From NCBI GenBank assembly GCA_016715625.1, contig JADJZU010000045.1, positions 1 through 37,878 of the forward strand: DNA of 37,878 nt. The letters run 5' to 3'. Of the stretch, positions 18,550-28,780 are shown piece by piece. Positions within the stretch are counted from its first letter, which is position 1. Each line of letters begins with the position of its first letter. The notes beneath the pieces were generated by a model. It saw only the letters and a program-made list of their open reading frames with translations. It ran no database searches and was not told the origin of the DNA. The DNA is from Bacteroidota bacterium. Lineage in GTDB: Bacteria; Bacteroidota; Bacteroidia; Chitinophagales; LD1. A program made the translations under genes and the position numbers.

Positions 18550-19770
18550 TTACAGGTTCAATTTGACTTCGTTCACTGCAGGTAAGGTGCAGTCAAACTT
18601 AGAAAGGTCGTCATCTTTGCCTTTCCCTTTATTGCCCAAATCCATGTTGCTGAAAGTGATATTACCATTGTTTCGGATGCAGATTTTATACTCCTCTTTA
18701 ACAGAGCCATCCGCATTTTTGTAGGCAGGGTTTACTTCACCGTCTACCACTACATCCGGCACTTTATCGCCAAACACGGCAGCAAACATCTTCCCAAATA
18801 ACACTTCCTTGTCTACATTACCGGTGCCACGCGAAATGACATTGTCAAAAAAGGAAATACCTCCGCAGTAAGGGTCGTATATGGTATCTTTGTAAGGTTT
18901 TTGTAAAGAGGTATAGGCCACTATAGAAGCAGACACGGAGTTGTGACCGGAGATGGTGTTTTTGAAAACTTCGCACTGATTGGTCGCCATCACAATCATG
19001 CCGGTGCCGGCCGGTATTTCAGCCACAGTTGTTCCTTTTACCGCGAAGTTCTTGGTGTTATTGTTTACAATGCGATTGTTAAACACTCTGCAGCGAGCTC
19101 CATTTTTTACAGGCAAATCGGGAAGGTCAAAAATTAAAATACCACCGGTGTTATTTTCAGCCAGGTTATCATAAACGTCTGCATCTGATGAGTTTTCAAT
19201 CTCGATGCCGGCTACGTTGTCATATACATGGTTTTTTCGTACCACAATATTTTTTGATTGCCCTACATATATCCCCGCATCGCTGGACCCAAACACATCA
19301 CACTCTTCAATAAGCACATTGGTGCAACCCACCGGATAGGTGCCATACGAACCATTTTTCACATCATGCAGCGCTGTCCAACCCACGCTCATCCTCCGGA
19401 AAGTTACATTTGTAGCATCCTGCACTTTTATGCAATCGCCTTTTGCATCTAATACAGCAAAGTCCTCCATTACTATACCATCGGCAGTAATGCGAATGCC
19501 CTCGGCTCCATCTTTTTGGCCTTTGAACGACAGAATGGTTTTGTCTTTCCCTTTTCCTTTAATAGTTACATTTTTTACGCCATCCAGCAATAGCGGACGA
19601 TTTAGCGTGAAGGTGCCCTCTGGAAGTTCTATTACTTCTCCTTCTTTGGCATTAATGAATTTTTCCTGCAGCTCTTTCTCCATTTTTTCGTCTACAGAAC
19701 CTGCCGGTTTGTTGTTGCAGGATGCGAAGAAAACAGCTGCTGATAGCGCTAAGACAAAAATGTTTTTCAT
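18550..19770 (-). CDS. Parallel beta-helix lipoprotein (TIGR03805-like)
   Basis: A start at 19770 gives a 406-residue protein beginning MKNIFVLALSAAVFFASC, a lipoprotein signal with Cys18; the open frame upstream of it has no signal features. The body has EKFINAKEGEVIELPEGTF, the entry strand of periplasmic beta-helix proteins, then coils rich in Asn and Asp turns (GDCIKVQDATNVTFRRMSV, SSDAGIYVGQSKNIVVRKN, VAGIEIENSSDADVYDN, NTGGILIFDLP). This fits the parallel beta-helix repeat family TIGR03805, with NosD/CASH-type coils. It would sit on the membrane facing the periplasm or surface. Role unknown; such proteins can bind or cleave polysaccharides, but no catalytic triad is visible. It converges on the small lipoprotein and diverges from the phosphoesterase. 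Confidence 0.9.
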   Translation of the reverse strand: MKNIFVLALSAAVFFASCNNKPAGSVDEKMEKELQEKFINAKEGEVIELPEGTFTLNRPLLLDGVKNVTIKGKGKDKTILSFKGQKDGAEGIRITADGIVMEDFAVLDAKGDCIKVQDATNVTFRRMSVGWTALHDVKNGSYGTYPVGCTNVLIEECDVFGSSDAGIYVGQSKNIVVRKNHVYDNVAGIEIENSSDADVYDNLAENNTGGILIFDLPDLPVKNGARCRVFNNRIVNNNTKNFAVKGTTVAEIPAGTGMIVMATNQCEVFKNTISGHNSVSASIVAYTSLQKPYKDTIYDPYCGGISFFDNVISRGTGNVDKEVLFGKMFAAVFGDKVPDVVVDGEVNPAYKNADGSVKEEYKICIRNNGNITFSNMDLGNKGKGKDDDLSKFDCTLPAVNEVKLNL

Positions 19771-19797
19771 GAGTGGTGGTTTGTATTTATAGATGGG

Positions 19798-19805
19798 CGA
19801 ATATA
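19798..19805 (-). promoter_or_regulatory. Candidate -7 element (TATATTCG) for the beta-helix lipoprotein
   Basis: On the minus strand TATATTCG fits TAnnTTTG with one change and lies 27 bases before the start at 19770. No good -33 TTTG was found. It is one of six TAnnTTCG boxes before genes in this window. Confidence 0.45.
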
Positions 19806-19845
19806 GTTTTAGATACCAATAATTCAGCGCAGTATAAACAACCGA

Positions 19846-19879
19846 TTTGCGGTTAAGGTGCTGCATTTTTCTACATTCG
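19846..19879 (+). promoter_or_regulatory. Candidate promoter for the DHH phosphoesterase
   Basis: TTTG at 19846-19849 and TACATTCG at 19872-19879 are separated by 22 bases. The box ends six bases before ATG 19886, so transcription from it would give a nearly leaderless message. Confidence 0.45.
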
Positions 19880-19885
19880 CACTGC

Positions 19886-20816
19886 ATGAAATTTGACAGC
19901 GGGAAGATTGAGCAACTCAAAAACTGGCTCCAAATACCTAAGCAGGTAGTGATAGTAACCCATCCACGCCCCGATGGAGACGCCTTGGGGAGTTCGCTCG
20001 GTTTTAAGATGTATCTCGAAAAACTACAACACACAGTTACCTTTATCACCCCGACCGATTATACACGAAACCTATCATGGATACCGGGTACAGAACATAT
20101 TTTGACTTATGAATCTAACTTGGGTAAAAAAATGTGCGAAGCCAAACTGGCATCGGCTGATTTGCTTTTTTGTTTAGATTTTAATGCGGTATCCCGCTTA
20201 GAAGATTTAGGTGTATTTATTGCTTCGTCCAAGGCGTGTAAGGTGGTGATTGACCATCACCAGCAACCCGAAGACTTTGCTGAGCTACTTTTTAGCAATA
20301 CAGCCTATTGTGCTACAGCCGAATTTTTTTCAGTTCAGTAATACCACACCTAACTCGTTGAGGGCGGCAGCTGCATTAGTGGAGAAGGGCGCTAAGCCTG
20401 AATATATCAGTGAGAAAGTGAATAATGTATTTCATGTTAACCGGCTCCGTTACTACGGTTATTGTCTTCACAAAAAGATGGAGTTATCGAAGGACAGGCG
20501 CATTGCATACATGTTTTTGTCGAAAGAAGAGATCAAAGAATACAAGTTGAATTCGGGCGATAGCGAGGGGCTGGTGAATTATCCGTTTAAAATAGAAGGG
20601 GTGGTGATGAGCTGCTATTTCAGCGAAGAAAATGAGAAGATTAAAATATCATTTCGTTCGCGAGGCGATATTGATGTTAATGAGTTTGCTCGAAAATACT
20701 TTGAGGGCGGAGGGCATAAAAATGCAGCAGGGGGTAAGAGCCTGTTAGGAATTGAGGAGACCAAAAAGAAGTTTTTAAAAGCCCTGAAATCTGAAAAATT
20801 GATAATTGAACGGTAG
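19886..20816 (+). CDS. nrnA: DHH family phosphoesterase, NrnA-type (one frameshift)
   Basis: The start at 19886 gives MKFDSGKIEQLKNWLQ. Motifs: HPRPDGDALGS (about residues 27-37) and VIDHHQQ (about 122-128), the two metal-binding DHH-type motifs, with CLDFN between them; the C-terminal DHHA1 part has GGGHKNAAGG (about 276-285). Together these fit bifunctional oligoribonuclease/PAP phosphatase NrnA, which degrades very short RNA (nanoRNA) and can dephosphorylate pAp in the cytoplasm. The frame breaks at a T7 run (20324-20330): with six T the protein reads AEFFQFSNTTPNSLR and continues to 20816. This is most likely a homopolymer error. Length after repair is about 309 residues, normal for the family. 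Other DHH enzymes such as cyclic-di-AMP hydrolases are possible but usually have extra domains. Confidence 0.88.
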
Positions 20817-20900
20817 TCTTGCAATTTTCGGCACGGATTTTATTCATTCGCGTCCCGTAACTTAATTTTAGATTCATTTATTAAACCAAAACAATTTGTC

Positions 20901-22037
20901 ATGGTAACTACCAACAAACTTTTTTTACTCACCCTCACGCTCTTTGCCGGCATGATGAATGCCTGCAATGCCAAAAGCAACGAAACACAAACAGAAATGA
21001 ACACGAATGAACCCGCAACTACAGTTGCCACTGAACCCGCAGGCGAACCCGGCAAATGGAAAAATGAACCCGGCTTGTATGCCGAAATTGTAACTTCCAA
21101 AGGAAACATTGTAATAGCCCTGGAATACAAAAAAGTGCCCGTGACGGTGGCCAACTTTGTAGGATTGGCTGAGGGGAAAATCAAAAATTCAGCTAAGGCG
21201 GATGGAGTTCCATATTTTGATGGACTCACTTTTCACCGTTGCATCCATACCCCACAACCATTCATGATTCAGGGTGGTGATCCGCAAGGAACCGGAATGG
21301 GTGGCACTGGTTATGCTTTTAAAGACGAGTTTGATTTGAGTTTGAAATTTGATAAGCCGGGTCTTTTGGCTATGGCTAACTCAGGTCCTAATACCAATAG
21401 CTCACAGTTCTTTATTACCGAGGGAATTACCTCTTGGTTAGATTATAAGCATACAATCTATGGCACCGTGGTAGAGGGATTCTCGGCTGTGCCACTCATT
21501 AATAATGGCGAGCCAATGACCAAGGTGAATATCATTCGCGTGGGCAAAGAAGCGCAGGCTTTTGATGCTGTTGCGGTTTGGGCTAAAAAAGATGAGTTGC
21601 TAGCTGCTAAAGCGGCTGAGTTTGCCAAGCAAAAAGCGGATAAAGACAAAGCTAAATTGGTGAGCATTGAAGAACTTGTAAAAACAAAATTTCCGAAGGC
21701 TCAGAAAACAGCCAGTGGTTTATACTACATTATAGAGCAAAAAGGTACTGGAGCTATGCCGGTAGCCGGCAAAAATGTGACTGTTCACTACACGGGCACT
21801 TTGGCAGATGGTTCCAAGTTTGATTCTTCGCGCGATAGAAATCAACCGTTCTCCTTTGGACTTGGACAAAATCAGGTTATTAAAGGATGGGACGAAGGAG
21901 TAGCCCTCATGCCCGTGGGCTCAAGAGGTAAATTGATTATTCCTCCGGGTCTTGGCTATGGTGCAAATGGCGCAGGGGGTGTTATTCCCGGAAACGCTTG
22001 TCTTGTGTTTGATATTGAAGTGCTGGGCGTGCAATAG
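20901..22037 (+). CDS. Lipoprotein with fused cyclophilin and FKBP peptidyl-prolyl isomerase domains
   Basis: A 378-residue protein. A lipoprotein signal ends with MMNAC (Cys22), then a Thr/Glu/Pro-rich linker. Residues about 60-212 form a cyclophilin domain with LTFHRCI, MIQGGDPQGTGMGG and NSSQFFI, the usual proline-isomerase pocket residues. A charged Lys/Ala-rich helix (about 222-262) leads to an FKBP domain (about 272-378) with VTVHYTGTLADGSKFDSS, QVIKGWDEGVALM and IPPGLGYG. Both domains catalyse cis-trans isomerisation of prolyl bonds; the lipid anchor places them in the periplasm or at the outer membrane, where they would aid folding of exported proteins. Two isomerase families in one lipoprotein are known in Bacteroidota but not universal. 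A strong terminator follows. Confidence 0.93.
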   Translation: MVTTNKLFLLTLTLFAGMMNACNAKSNETQTEMNTNEPATTVATEPAGEPGKWKNEPGLYAEIVTSKGNIVIALEYKKVPVTVANFVGLAEGKIKNSAKADGVPYFDGLTFHRCIHTPQPFMIQGGDPQGTGMGGTGYAFKDEFDLSLKFDKPGLLAMANSGPNTNSSQFFITEGITSWLDYKHTIYGTVVEGFSAVPLINNGEPMTKVNIIRVGKEAQAFDAVAVWAKKDELLAAKAAEFAKQKADKDKAKLVSIEELVKTKFPKAQKTASGLYYIIEQKGTGAMPVAGKNVTVHYTGTLADGSKFDSSRDRNQPFSFGLGQNQVIKGWDEGVALMPVGSRGKLIIPPGLGYGANGAGGVIPGNACLVFDIEVLGVQ

Positions 22038-22055
22038 CACTCTTAGCTTATGAAG

Positions 22056-22096
22056 AATAGAAAAGCGGATGTCTTATCGACATCCGCTTTTCTATT
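22056..22096. terminator. Bidirectional terminator overlapping the TonB receptor stop
   Basis: An 18-bp perfect stem (22056-22073 with 22079-22096, loop TTATC) ends both the isomerase gene (+) and the TonB receptor (-). The stop codon of the receptor (22092-22094) lies inside the right arm. Confidence 0.92.
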
Positions 22097-24338
22097 TTAG
22101 GGTATACCGAACACCTGCAAACCCTTTTATCCCTTGTGTAGAGGTAAATCCATAGGTGGTATCAAAGCGGTAATTGTTAGGGTTGTTGACGTTTATATTT
22201 TGATTGAACGGGTCGAAAGGACGCAGTATCGGGTCCTTTTGGATAAAGTTGAAGAAATTCTTTATTCCAAAATAGAGTTCTACTCCTGCTTTAAATCTTT
22301 TCGTCAATTGAATATTTTGTATGGTATGCCATTTTGATTTCTCGGGTCTGAAATCATCTTGCACCACCGATAAATACATAGGGCTTACCACGGAGCCAGT
22401 CCAATCGATAGAAAGCTGTGGCTGCGGAAAGTTATAGCTTAAATAAAACTGTGCTGTGAAAGGCGGTTGATGAGTGGGTATTTCTTTCTCCACTTTTCCG
22501 TCCTCTTGCTTTTCAAACTCAACAGTGCGCGAATAAGTAATCCCTATACCAAACTTCAAGGGGAAATTAAAGCTAAAATCTGCATTTATACTTACTCCAC
22601 CTGCCATAGCCCCACCACTGCTGTTTTCGTAAACTATAAGCCCCGTATCGGCAGGATATTCCGGATTTACCATGTTGAGGAAATAAGTGTAAAAAATATT
22701 TGCATCCAGGTTCACTAAACCATCTGCAAACTCCTGCACGCGGGTGTATCCTGCGTTGGCTGAAATAGCAATTTCAGGAAGCAATTTGCCTTCTATAACA
22801 ACCCTTCGCGAACCATTCATAGCACCAAATCCTTCGTTCAAAACACTTGGGATGCGATAGCCTGAACCGGCACCTATACGTAGTATATCGGTCATTTTTC
22901 GGGAGTTCCACTTGTAGCACAGCCGAGGCATCGCCATCGGAAAAGTGCGGCTGGTATATTCCAAACGTGCACCTATCAATAGTTTGTGCAAATGTCCCAA
23001 ACTGATTTCATCTTCAAAAAAAACAGCTGCCAGATGATGTAAATTGGAGTAACCGGTCAAAGCTGGCTTAGTTAGGTCTGTATTGTCATCAAAATATCCT
23101 GCTCGGTAGCTGATGCCGGCAATTAGGTCATTGTGCGGGTCTATCTTTTTATTCCAGTTCAATTGAGTAAAAAGTCCGGCCTGCAACCCATCGTATTTTA
23201 CGGTGCCGTAATATCCGGATTGATGATGCTCGTTATAGTCCAGTTGGAATAGAATCTTTTCGGCTACCGGCAGTTGATATTTAATGCCAGCTTGCCATTG
23301 ATGGGTTCTCACGCTTTCAGTGTAATATTTAGGATTCCCTCGCCAGGTAACAGGAGGGTATTTGTCTCCACCAAACCGGTCTTCAAACAAATAGCATGCA
23401 TACAAATCGAATACTCTATCCTCGCTTCGTGAAATGGTCCATTTATTGAAAAGGTGAACCCGGTTAATGAACGGCATGTCGCGAAAATTGTTCTTGTCTA
23501 CATCCCACACCGTATTGAAACTCTCCGAGCTCACATTCCAAATAGAGGAAGCCTTACTTACCCTAAAAGAACCGCCTATATCAACATTTGCTTGTAGCAT
23601 GGAGGTAAGCATACCATTGGCAAAAAAACGGGGAGACTCTTTTGTATTTTTAGTTTTAATGTTAATGATGCCACCAATGGCTTCGCTACCATACAGGGTA
23701 GAGGCCGCCCCTTTTACAATTTCAATTTTATCAATCATTTGCATCGGCAGTGCATTTAAAGCGTAAATGCCGGCCAGCCCATTCATGCAAGGTACCCCAT
23801 CTATTAAAAACATGGTATAGTTTCCCTCCAATCCGTTTATCTGCACATCATTGGTATTGGCTACTCCGTTGTCAATGTCGGCATAGAGTCCGTTTACTTG
23901 TTGCAAAGCCTCGAAGAGGTTGGACGTTGGATTTCGCTGAAAGTATTTGCTGGTGTACACCTCTACGGGAGTAATGCTTTCCAGTTTTCTGGCTTCTTTA
24001 AGTGATCCGGAAATGACTACCTCTTTCAGTCGTTCGGTAAGCGGAACCATAATTGCGTTCACTGTTGCTGTATTGCCACTCAATACCTTAACCTCTGCTT
24101 GGTAATTTTCAAACCCGATGTAGCTTATGCGTAGTTGATATCGTCCTTCTGCAATATCTGTAAAGCGAAAGCGCCCGGCACTGTCGGAGGCTATCGTATA
24201 ATTTGACTTAAGTAATTTAACAGACGCGAGCGGAAGCGCTGAACTGTCGCTATAAACAACCCCTTCAATGGTGCCCGATTGTTGTGCAAGGCACAGATAA
24301 GTTGAAAAAGTAAGAAGAAAAAACCATATCTGTTTCAC
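22092..24338 (-). CDS. TonB-dependent outer membrane receptor with carboxypeptidase-regulatory-like N-terminal domain
   Basis: A 748-residue protein; the first codon is GTG at 24336-24338 (read as Met), followed by a signal peptide ending LCLAQQ. Residues about 22-105 form a CarboxypepD_reg-like beta-sandwich (GTIEGVVYSD, SDSAGRFRFTDIAEGRYQLRI in part). The plug (about 105-240) has EVVISG, EALQQVNGLY, LIDGVPCMNG and STLYGSEAIGGIINI. A beta-barrel fills the rest to the C-terminal YTLK. It imports a ligand across the outer membrane using TonB energy; overall pattern resembles BtuB/colicin-receptor-like receptors, but the ligand cannot be told. No SusD partner is adjacent, which argues against a polysaccharide locus. 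A TACATTCC box lies a few bases upstream. Confidence 0.93.
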   Translation of the reverse strand: MKQIWFFLLTFSTYLCLAQQSGTIEGVVYSDSSALPLASVKLLKSNYTIASDSAGRFRFTDIAEGRYQLRISYIGFENYQAEVKVLSGNTATVNAIMVPLTERLKEVVISGSLKEARKLESITPVEVYTSKYFQRNPTSNLFEALQQVNGLYADIDNGVANTNDVQINGLEGNYTMFLIDGVPCMNGLAGIYALNALPMQMIDKIEIVKGAASTLYGSEAIGGIINIKTKNTKESPRFFANGMLTSMLQANVDIGGSFRVSKASSIWNVSSESFNTVWDVDKNNFRDMPFINRVHLFNKWTISRSEDRVFDLYACYLFEDRFGGDKYPPVTWRGNPKYYTESVRTHQWQAGIKYQLPVAEKILFQLDYNEHHQSGYYGTVKYDGLQAGLFTQLNWNKKIDPHNDLIAGISYRAGYFDDNTDLTKPALTGYSNLHHLAAVFFEDEISLGHLHKLLIGARLEYTSRTFPMAMPRLCYKWNSRKMTDILRIGAGSGYRIPSVLNEGFGAMNGSRRVVIEGKLLPEIAISANAGYTRVQEFADGLVNLDANIFYTYFLNMVNPEYPADTGLIVYENSSGGAMAGGVSINADFSFNFPLKFGIGITYSRTVEFEKQEDGKVEKEIPTHQPPFTAQFYLSYNFPQPQLSIDWTGSVVSPMYLSVVQDDFRPEKSKWHTIQNIQLTKRFKAGVELYFGIKNFFNFIQKDPILRPFDPFNQNINVNNPNNYRFDTTYGFTSTQGIKGFAGVRYTLK

Positions 24339-24384
24339 AAGCGGAATGTAGAAATTGATACTTAAAAGGGAACTTGCAAGGCAA

Positions 24385-24416
24385 AAAAAAGCAGCAGATT
24401 ATTCTGCTGCTTTTTT
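24385..24416 (-). terminator. Intrinsic terminator after the minus-strand adhesin
   Basis: On the minus strand AAAAAAGCAGCAGA pairs with TCTGCTGCTTTTTT around a 4-base loop, followed by a T run. It lies 18 bases after the adhesin stop at 24434 and before the TonB receptor gene. Confidence 0.92.
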
Positions 24417-24433
24417 AATGATTCGGAAAGTGA

Positions 24434-26280
24434 TTAAAGCTTGATAAGCTTTTCTTCTACTTTCTTTTTGTTCAATTTCATCTCTAGGAGGTACATGCCT
24501 TGTGCAGCATCGAAGCCAATTTCTGTTTTGTTGTCTTTTACTTCCGTTTCAAAAACTAACTGTCCGGCAGCGTTATACACTTTAACTTTTGCGCCTAACC
24601 AGGCTTTACCTGCCATTAAATTCCAATTTCCGTTTGTAACCGGATTGGGGAAGATGGTAAAGTCATCATAGGACAATGCTTCTAACCCTGTTACGCTCAA
24701 CTCTACACTATTTGATGTGGCTTTACATCCGTTTACATCTGTTACCACCACATAGTATGCACCGGAACTTGTTGCCGTATAAGTAGGAGAGGTGGCTCCC
24801 GGTATCAGGTTGCCATTAAAATACCATTGGTATGAAACCGCATTGTAGGACGTAAGCACATTGCCGTTTACGCTCACACTCACCGGAGGTAATGGAAATA
24901 CGGAAATACCAATATTGGGAGAAGTGGCGGTGCAGCCACCGGCATCTGTAACCGTTACACGGTAGTTGCCGGCTAACTTGGTAGAAATACACTGTGTATT
25001 GCCTCCGGTATTCCAAAGGTAACTGGTGTATCCGGCCGGTGCACATATCTGAGCGCTATCGCCCGAACACATCTGTGTGGTATTGGAGTTGATAGTTACA
25101 CTACCAGCACCGCTTGGATTTAGCGTGAAGGAAGTATCATAATCACAACCATTTTGGTCGCTCGCAGAGAAGTAATACACACCCGAGTCAAGGTTTGCGA
25201 TAGATAAAGTAGAACCAAGATTCTGACCATTGCTGGTCCAGTTTACGTTAAAAGGTTGTGCCCCGCCTGTAACTCCTAAACAGGTAAGTGTGCCATTATT
25301 TTGGCCACACGATGGTTGAGATACACTGAAGGTAGCATTCAGGGATGCGGCTGCATTGGTGAGGGTAGCAGTTTGTGAACCTGTGCAATTGTTGGCACCG
25401 GTCACGGTTACAACATAAGTGCCGGGGTTCAGGTTGCTGATGGTAGCAGTATTTCCTCCATTACTCCATAAATAGGTAAATGGTCCGTTGCCCGTATTTA
25501 CAGTTGCTGTGGCACTTCCGGTGCTGTTGCATCCCGGTTGAATCGTGTTTACAGAAACACTAATCGCCTGCGAGGAGGGCACCGAAACGCTTACAGTGGC
25601 AGAACAGTTGCCGGCACCGGTTACGGTTACCGTGTAGCTGCCTGCGGCAACAGAGGATAAGGATGATCCGGTTGCTCCATTGCTCCATAAATAAGAATAA
25701 GGACCGGAGCCCGCTGTTACCGTTACCGATGCCGAACCGTTTGCCTGGCCACAGGTAGTTGTATTAGCACTGCTGTTCAACGATATGCCGGATGTGGATG
25801 AAACGTTTACAGATGCCGTGGAAGAACATCCTCCGGCACCGGTTACGGTTACGGTATAATTACCTCCGGAAAGGTTAGATGCTGTAGCTGCGTTGGCTCC
25901 GTTGCTCCAGGAATAAGTATAAGGGCCTGTTCCCGCTGTAACCGTTACGGTTGCAGAGCCGGTTGGTGAGCAACCTGCCGCAGTGGACGATGTAGAAAGT
26001 ACAGGCGTAGATGCATTGGAGGCCACGGTAGCGCTGGCTGAGCCGGTGCAGTTAGAAGCTCCGGTTACTGTTACCGAGTAAGACCCAGGTGCCAAATTAG
26101 ACGCAGTCGCTGAAGTGGAACCATTGCTCCATAAATAGGTATAAGGACCTGTGCCGGCTGTAACGTTTGCAGTAGCTGAACCGGTAGCTGTGCACCCTGC
26201 AGGTGTAGTGCTGGTGGTAGCGGTTAAGGCACAAGCAGAGCAAACGCTTGTAATGACCCTAAACTTGCAATCACCAGTTC
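24434..26280 (-). CDS. C-terminal half of a T9SS adhesin (SprB-like repeats, Ig-like domains, sorting domain)
   Basis: Continues the next entry after frame changes. The open stretch covers 26095-24434 and extends upstream in frame to about 26240 (CSACALTATTSTTPAGC). Four SprB-like repeats carry GPYTYLWSNG and GxYTVTVTGAxxC, with CGQxNGSA signatures, and a fifth divergent one has GCDYDTSF. Two Ig-like segments follow (SYLWNTGGNTQCIST; SYQWYFNGNLIPGATS). The type A sorting domain has IFPNPVTNGNWNL, VKVYNAAGQLVFE and the end KKKVEEKLIKL at 24434. Repeats of this kind occur in SprB-related gliding adhesins. It is cargo of the type IX system by family knowledge. A terminator follows. Confidence 0.9.
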
Positions 26281-28621
26281 ATTGCCGGAGTTATCGATTA
26301 CCTTAATAGGATATGTTCCCGGAGGTGTAACGGTGGAGCCTGTTCCAAAACTGGTCCAGGTATTTACGGTAGTCTCTCACATCCCGGAGGAAACACAAAG
26401 CCTGAACAACACAACTGGCACAGCTCTGTGATGATGTTTGCTGATACCATGTATAGGGATTGGTGCCATTGGAAACGGTCAAAGAACCATTGGCATTGGA
26501 ACATACCGAAAGGGCTGCACAAAGATTAACGGTTACCGGTATGGAATCACTTCCACAGGCGAGTGTATTTCTCACATAATGCAATCCTTGTCCGGCAACA
26601 GATGGGTTAAATGTACCGTTACTCACGCCCGGGCCGCTCCAGGAAGGTCCGGGACCGCCTGCTGTTAAACTAACCGGAGCATCGGTCGTGCAAAAAGGTC
26701 CAATTTCACAAATGGATGCATCGCAGCAGGTGATGGCTACCGGAGAACATGCACTTACCGCAAATGATTCTACATAACCGGTTCGTGCACCGGAAGAGGA
26801 TGTTCCCGTAGAGCCACAGGCAATAATGTTGCCGTTGGTGCTCACTTGAACGTCATATACATTATAGTTCTGCGTGGTGGTGTAAATGCCTAACTGAGTT
26901 AAGCTTTGGTCAAATTTCACCACTTGATTTTTAGACCCTACATAAATATTGCCACAATCATCAATATCAATACCGCTGTTTTCTACAAAGGAAGAACCCA
27001 ACTGAGTGGTGAAGGCACCGCCCGGTATCGCAACAGAGGAGATTAACGCACCAGTCGCAAAGTTGCGCTTGTCCAACCTGTTTCCTCTGTGAACAAACAC
27101 AAAACCACCATACGTTTTTATTGCCTCCACTCCGGTATTGTTATAGCGCCAGTTCTCGCATTTATAGCCCAGTCCGTATCCGTTGTTTGCGTAGAATATT
27201 GCTGCTTGCGAATTGGAACAAGCTGAAAAATTCTGGTTAATGTATCCGATAGAATCGTGCGTCAGGAAGTAGTATTTGCCATTACCACAAGCCGTGATAG
27301 ATCGCACTTCTTGTGTAGGGAATAAAGCGCCACCGGTTACCCGAACACTACTGGTAACATTACCATTTGCCATATCCACCTGATATATGTATGGTTGAGG
27401 AGGTAGTGTATTTCCAGTTCCGCCAATAACCAGTTTCGTTTCATCGCAGTTAAACGAGATGCTCCAAAACTCCGTGGAGGCAAAAATACCGCCCGGGCTT
27501 CCATTGTTCCAAACCAGAGTTCCAGCGGTGTTTATCTTTTGTATAGCCGCTACTGAGCCTTGCGTTACATAGGAGTTACCTGCGTTGTCGGTTGCAAACG
27601 TCCCGAGCCACGATGTCGTATCATAAGGTGTGTTGTATGTCCAAAGCGGGTTTCCTGCAGCATCGTATTTCAAAAGCTGAAGATTACTGGTGCCACCGAT
27701 AATATAAACATTTCCTGCTCCGTCTCTTTCGCACTCCCACACGCAGTCCCATTGTGTATTCGGGAAGCCCGGAGTCTTTATCCAGGGGTCTATTACCACC
27801 TCACGCGTTTTGTCGTAAGTCGCCAATTCAAACGAAACTGTTTTGCCAACAGCTACAAATTTGGAAGCTATAGGTGTTTTATCTGCATAGAATGTGGTGG
27901 GCGCATGTTCAATTATGTTACCAAAGAGTGTTGGCAATTGAATATTTCCTTTCCCATCTTGATTTACAGCGGACACATCCGAATAGACCATTTTAATTTG
28001 AGAGGCATCTGCTCCCGGATGTAGTATAAAATTGTATTCAATTCCTTCTTGAGGATGGAATACATATTCCACATCGATATTTGGATACAGGTTTTTGTAA
28101 ACCACTTTTTCAAACGCCCGAGCACCGTCAATACTGCTATTGCCTTTTTGGTAGTTGTAATAGTGAGATACCGGCTGTATAGCAATGAGCTGGACGTTAG
28201 GATTGGCGTTTACCCATTTCATTTGTACAAAATCAGTGCGCACCGGAATACGATGCTCTTCCTCTTCCATTTCTTTATGCGATATTTTTTTACCGGCAAG
28301 TATCTCCTCCTTCATTTCCCGCTCCCGCTTTTGACGTTCTTCCTTACCCGGAAGAATTTTCTCGGTAAGGCGAATGGTTAATCCGCTCTTGGTAAACAAA
28401 AACTGTTCGGCTCCATAATCGGTAGCAAAAAGCACCGCTGACCCAGGCAGATTATTCATGCCGTCAAACTGTGTTTTGTTTTCAATGAAAACTTTCTTGG
28501 GTTTTCCCATAGCACTCCAGTTGCCTGTTTGTTGTTGGGCAAACGTGGAAGTGCTTCATGCAATGATGAATAGCAAAGCCATTGACAAATTGCAGGCTTT
28601 TGGCGATAGATTTTTTTTCAT
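26281..28621 (-). CDS. N-terminal half of the T9SS adhesin: signal peptide, DUF7948-like domain, beta-propeller
   Basis: ATG 28619-28621 starts a signal peptide (MKKNLSPKACNLSMALLFIIA) followed, after an in-frame TGA at 28556-28558, by STSTFAQQQ and the main frame (28510-26303). The N-terminal domain (to about VIDPW at residue 282) matches the DUF7948-type region with FIENKTQFD, ATDYGAEQFLFTK, VVYKNLYPNIDVEY and YNFILHPGA. A propeller-like part follows (GNVYIIGGTSN, LLKYDAAGNPLWTY, GNSYVTQGS, GNIYVGSKN), then an Ig-like domain (VSLTAGGPGPSWSGPG). Near 26370 the frame shifts: the other frame gives NTWTSFGTGSTVTPPGTYPI and IDNSGNELVIASLGSLQ and leads to the SprB-like repeats. Both the TGA and the shift are probably sequence errors; if real, the gene is silent. 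Confidence 0.88.
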
Positions 28622-28745
28622 GAGGAGGTTATTGTTATCAATACTAAATGCAATCCTCAAACCTGCACTTTTTATGGCTGTATTCCAAATTGCGTACATG
28701 ACATACTTCGGGGTATAATATGATTCCTAACCTGACCTCAAATAT

Positions 28746-28753
28746 TATTTTCG
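28746..28753 (+). promoter_or_regulatory. Candidate -7 element (TATTTTCG) for valS
   Basis: Fits TAnnTTTG with one change, 27 bases before ATG 28781. No clear -33 TTTG. It lies in the 159-base gap between divergent adhesin and valS. Confidence 0.4.
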
Positions 28754-28780
28754 CCAGTTCAACACTCAGAAACAGTAATT

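Noticed and set aside
19770..20049. Upstream extension of the beta-helix lipoprotein to 20049
   Set aside because: The extension overlaps the divergent phosphoesterase gene, and the lipoprotein signal begins exactly at the start at 19770.
28458..28718. Plus-strand open frame of 86 codons in the adhesin/valS gap
   Set aside because: It overlaps the adhesin signal peptide on the other strand and shows no family features.
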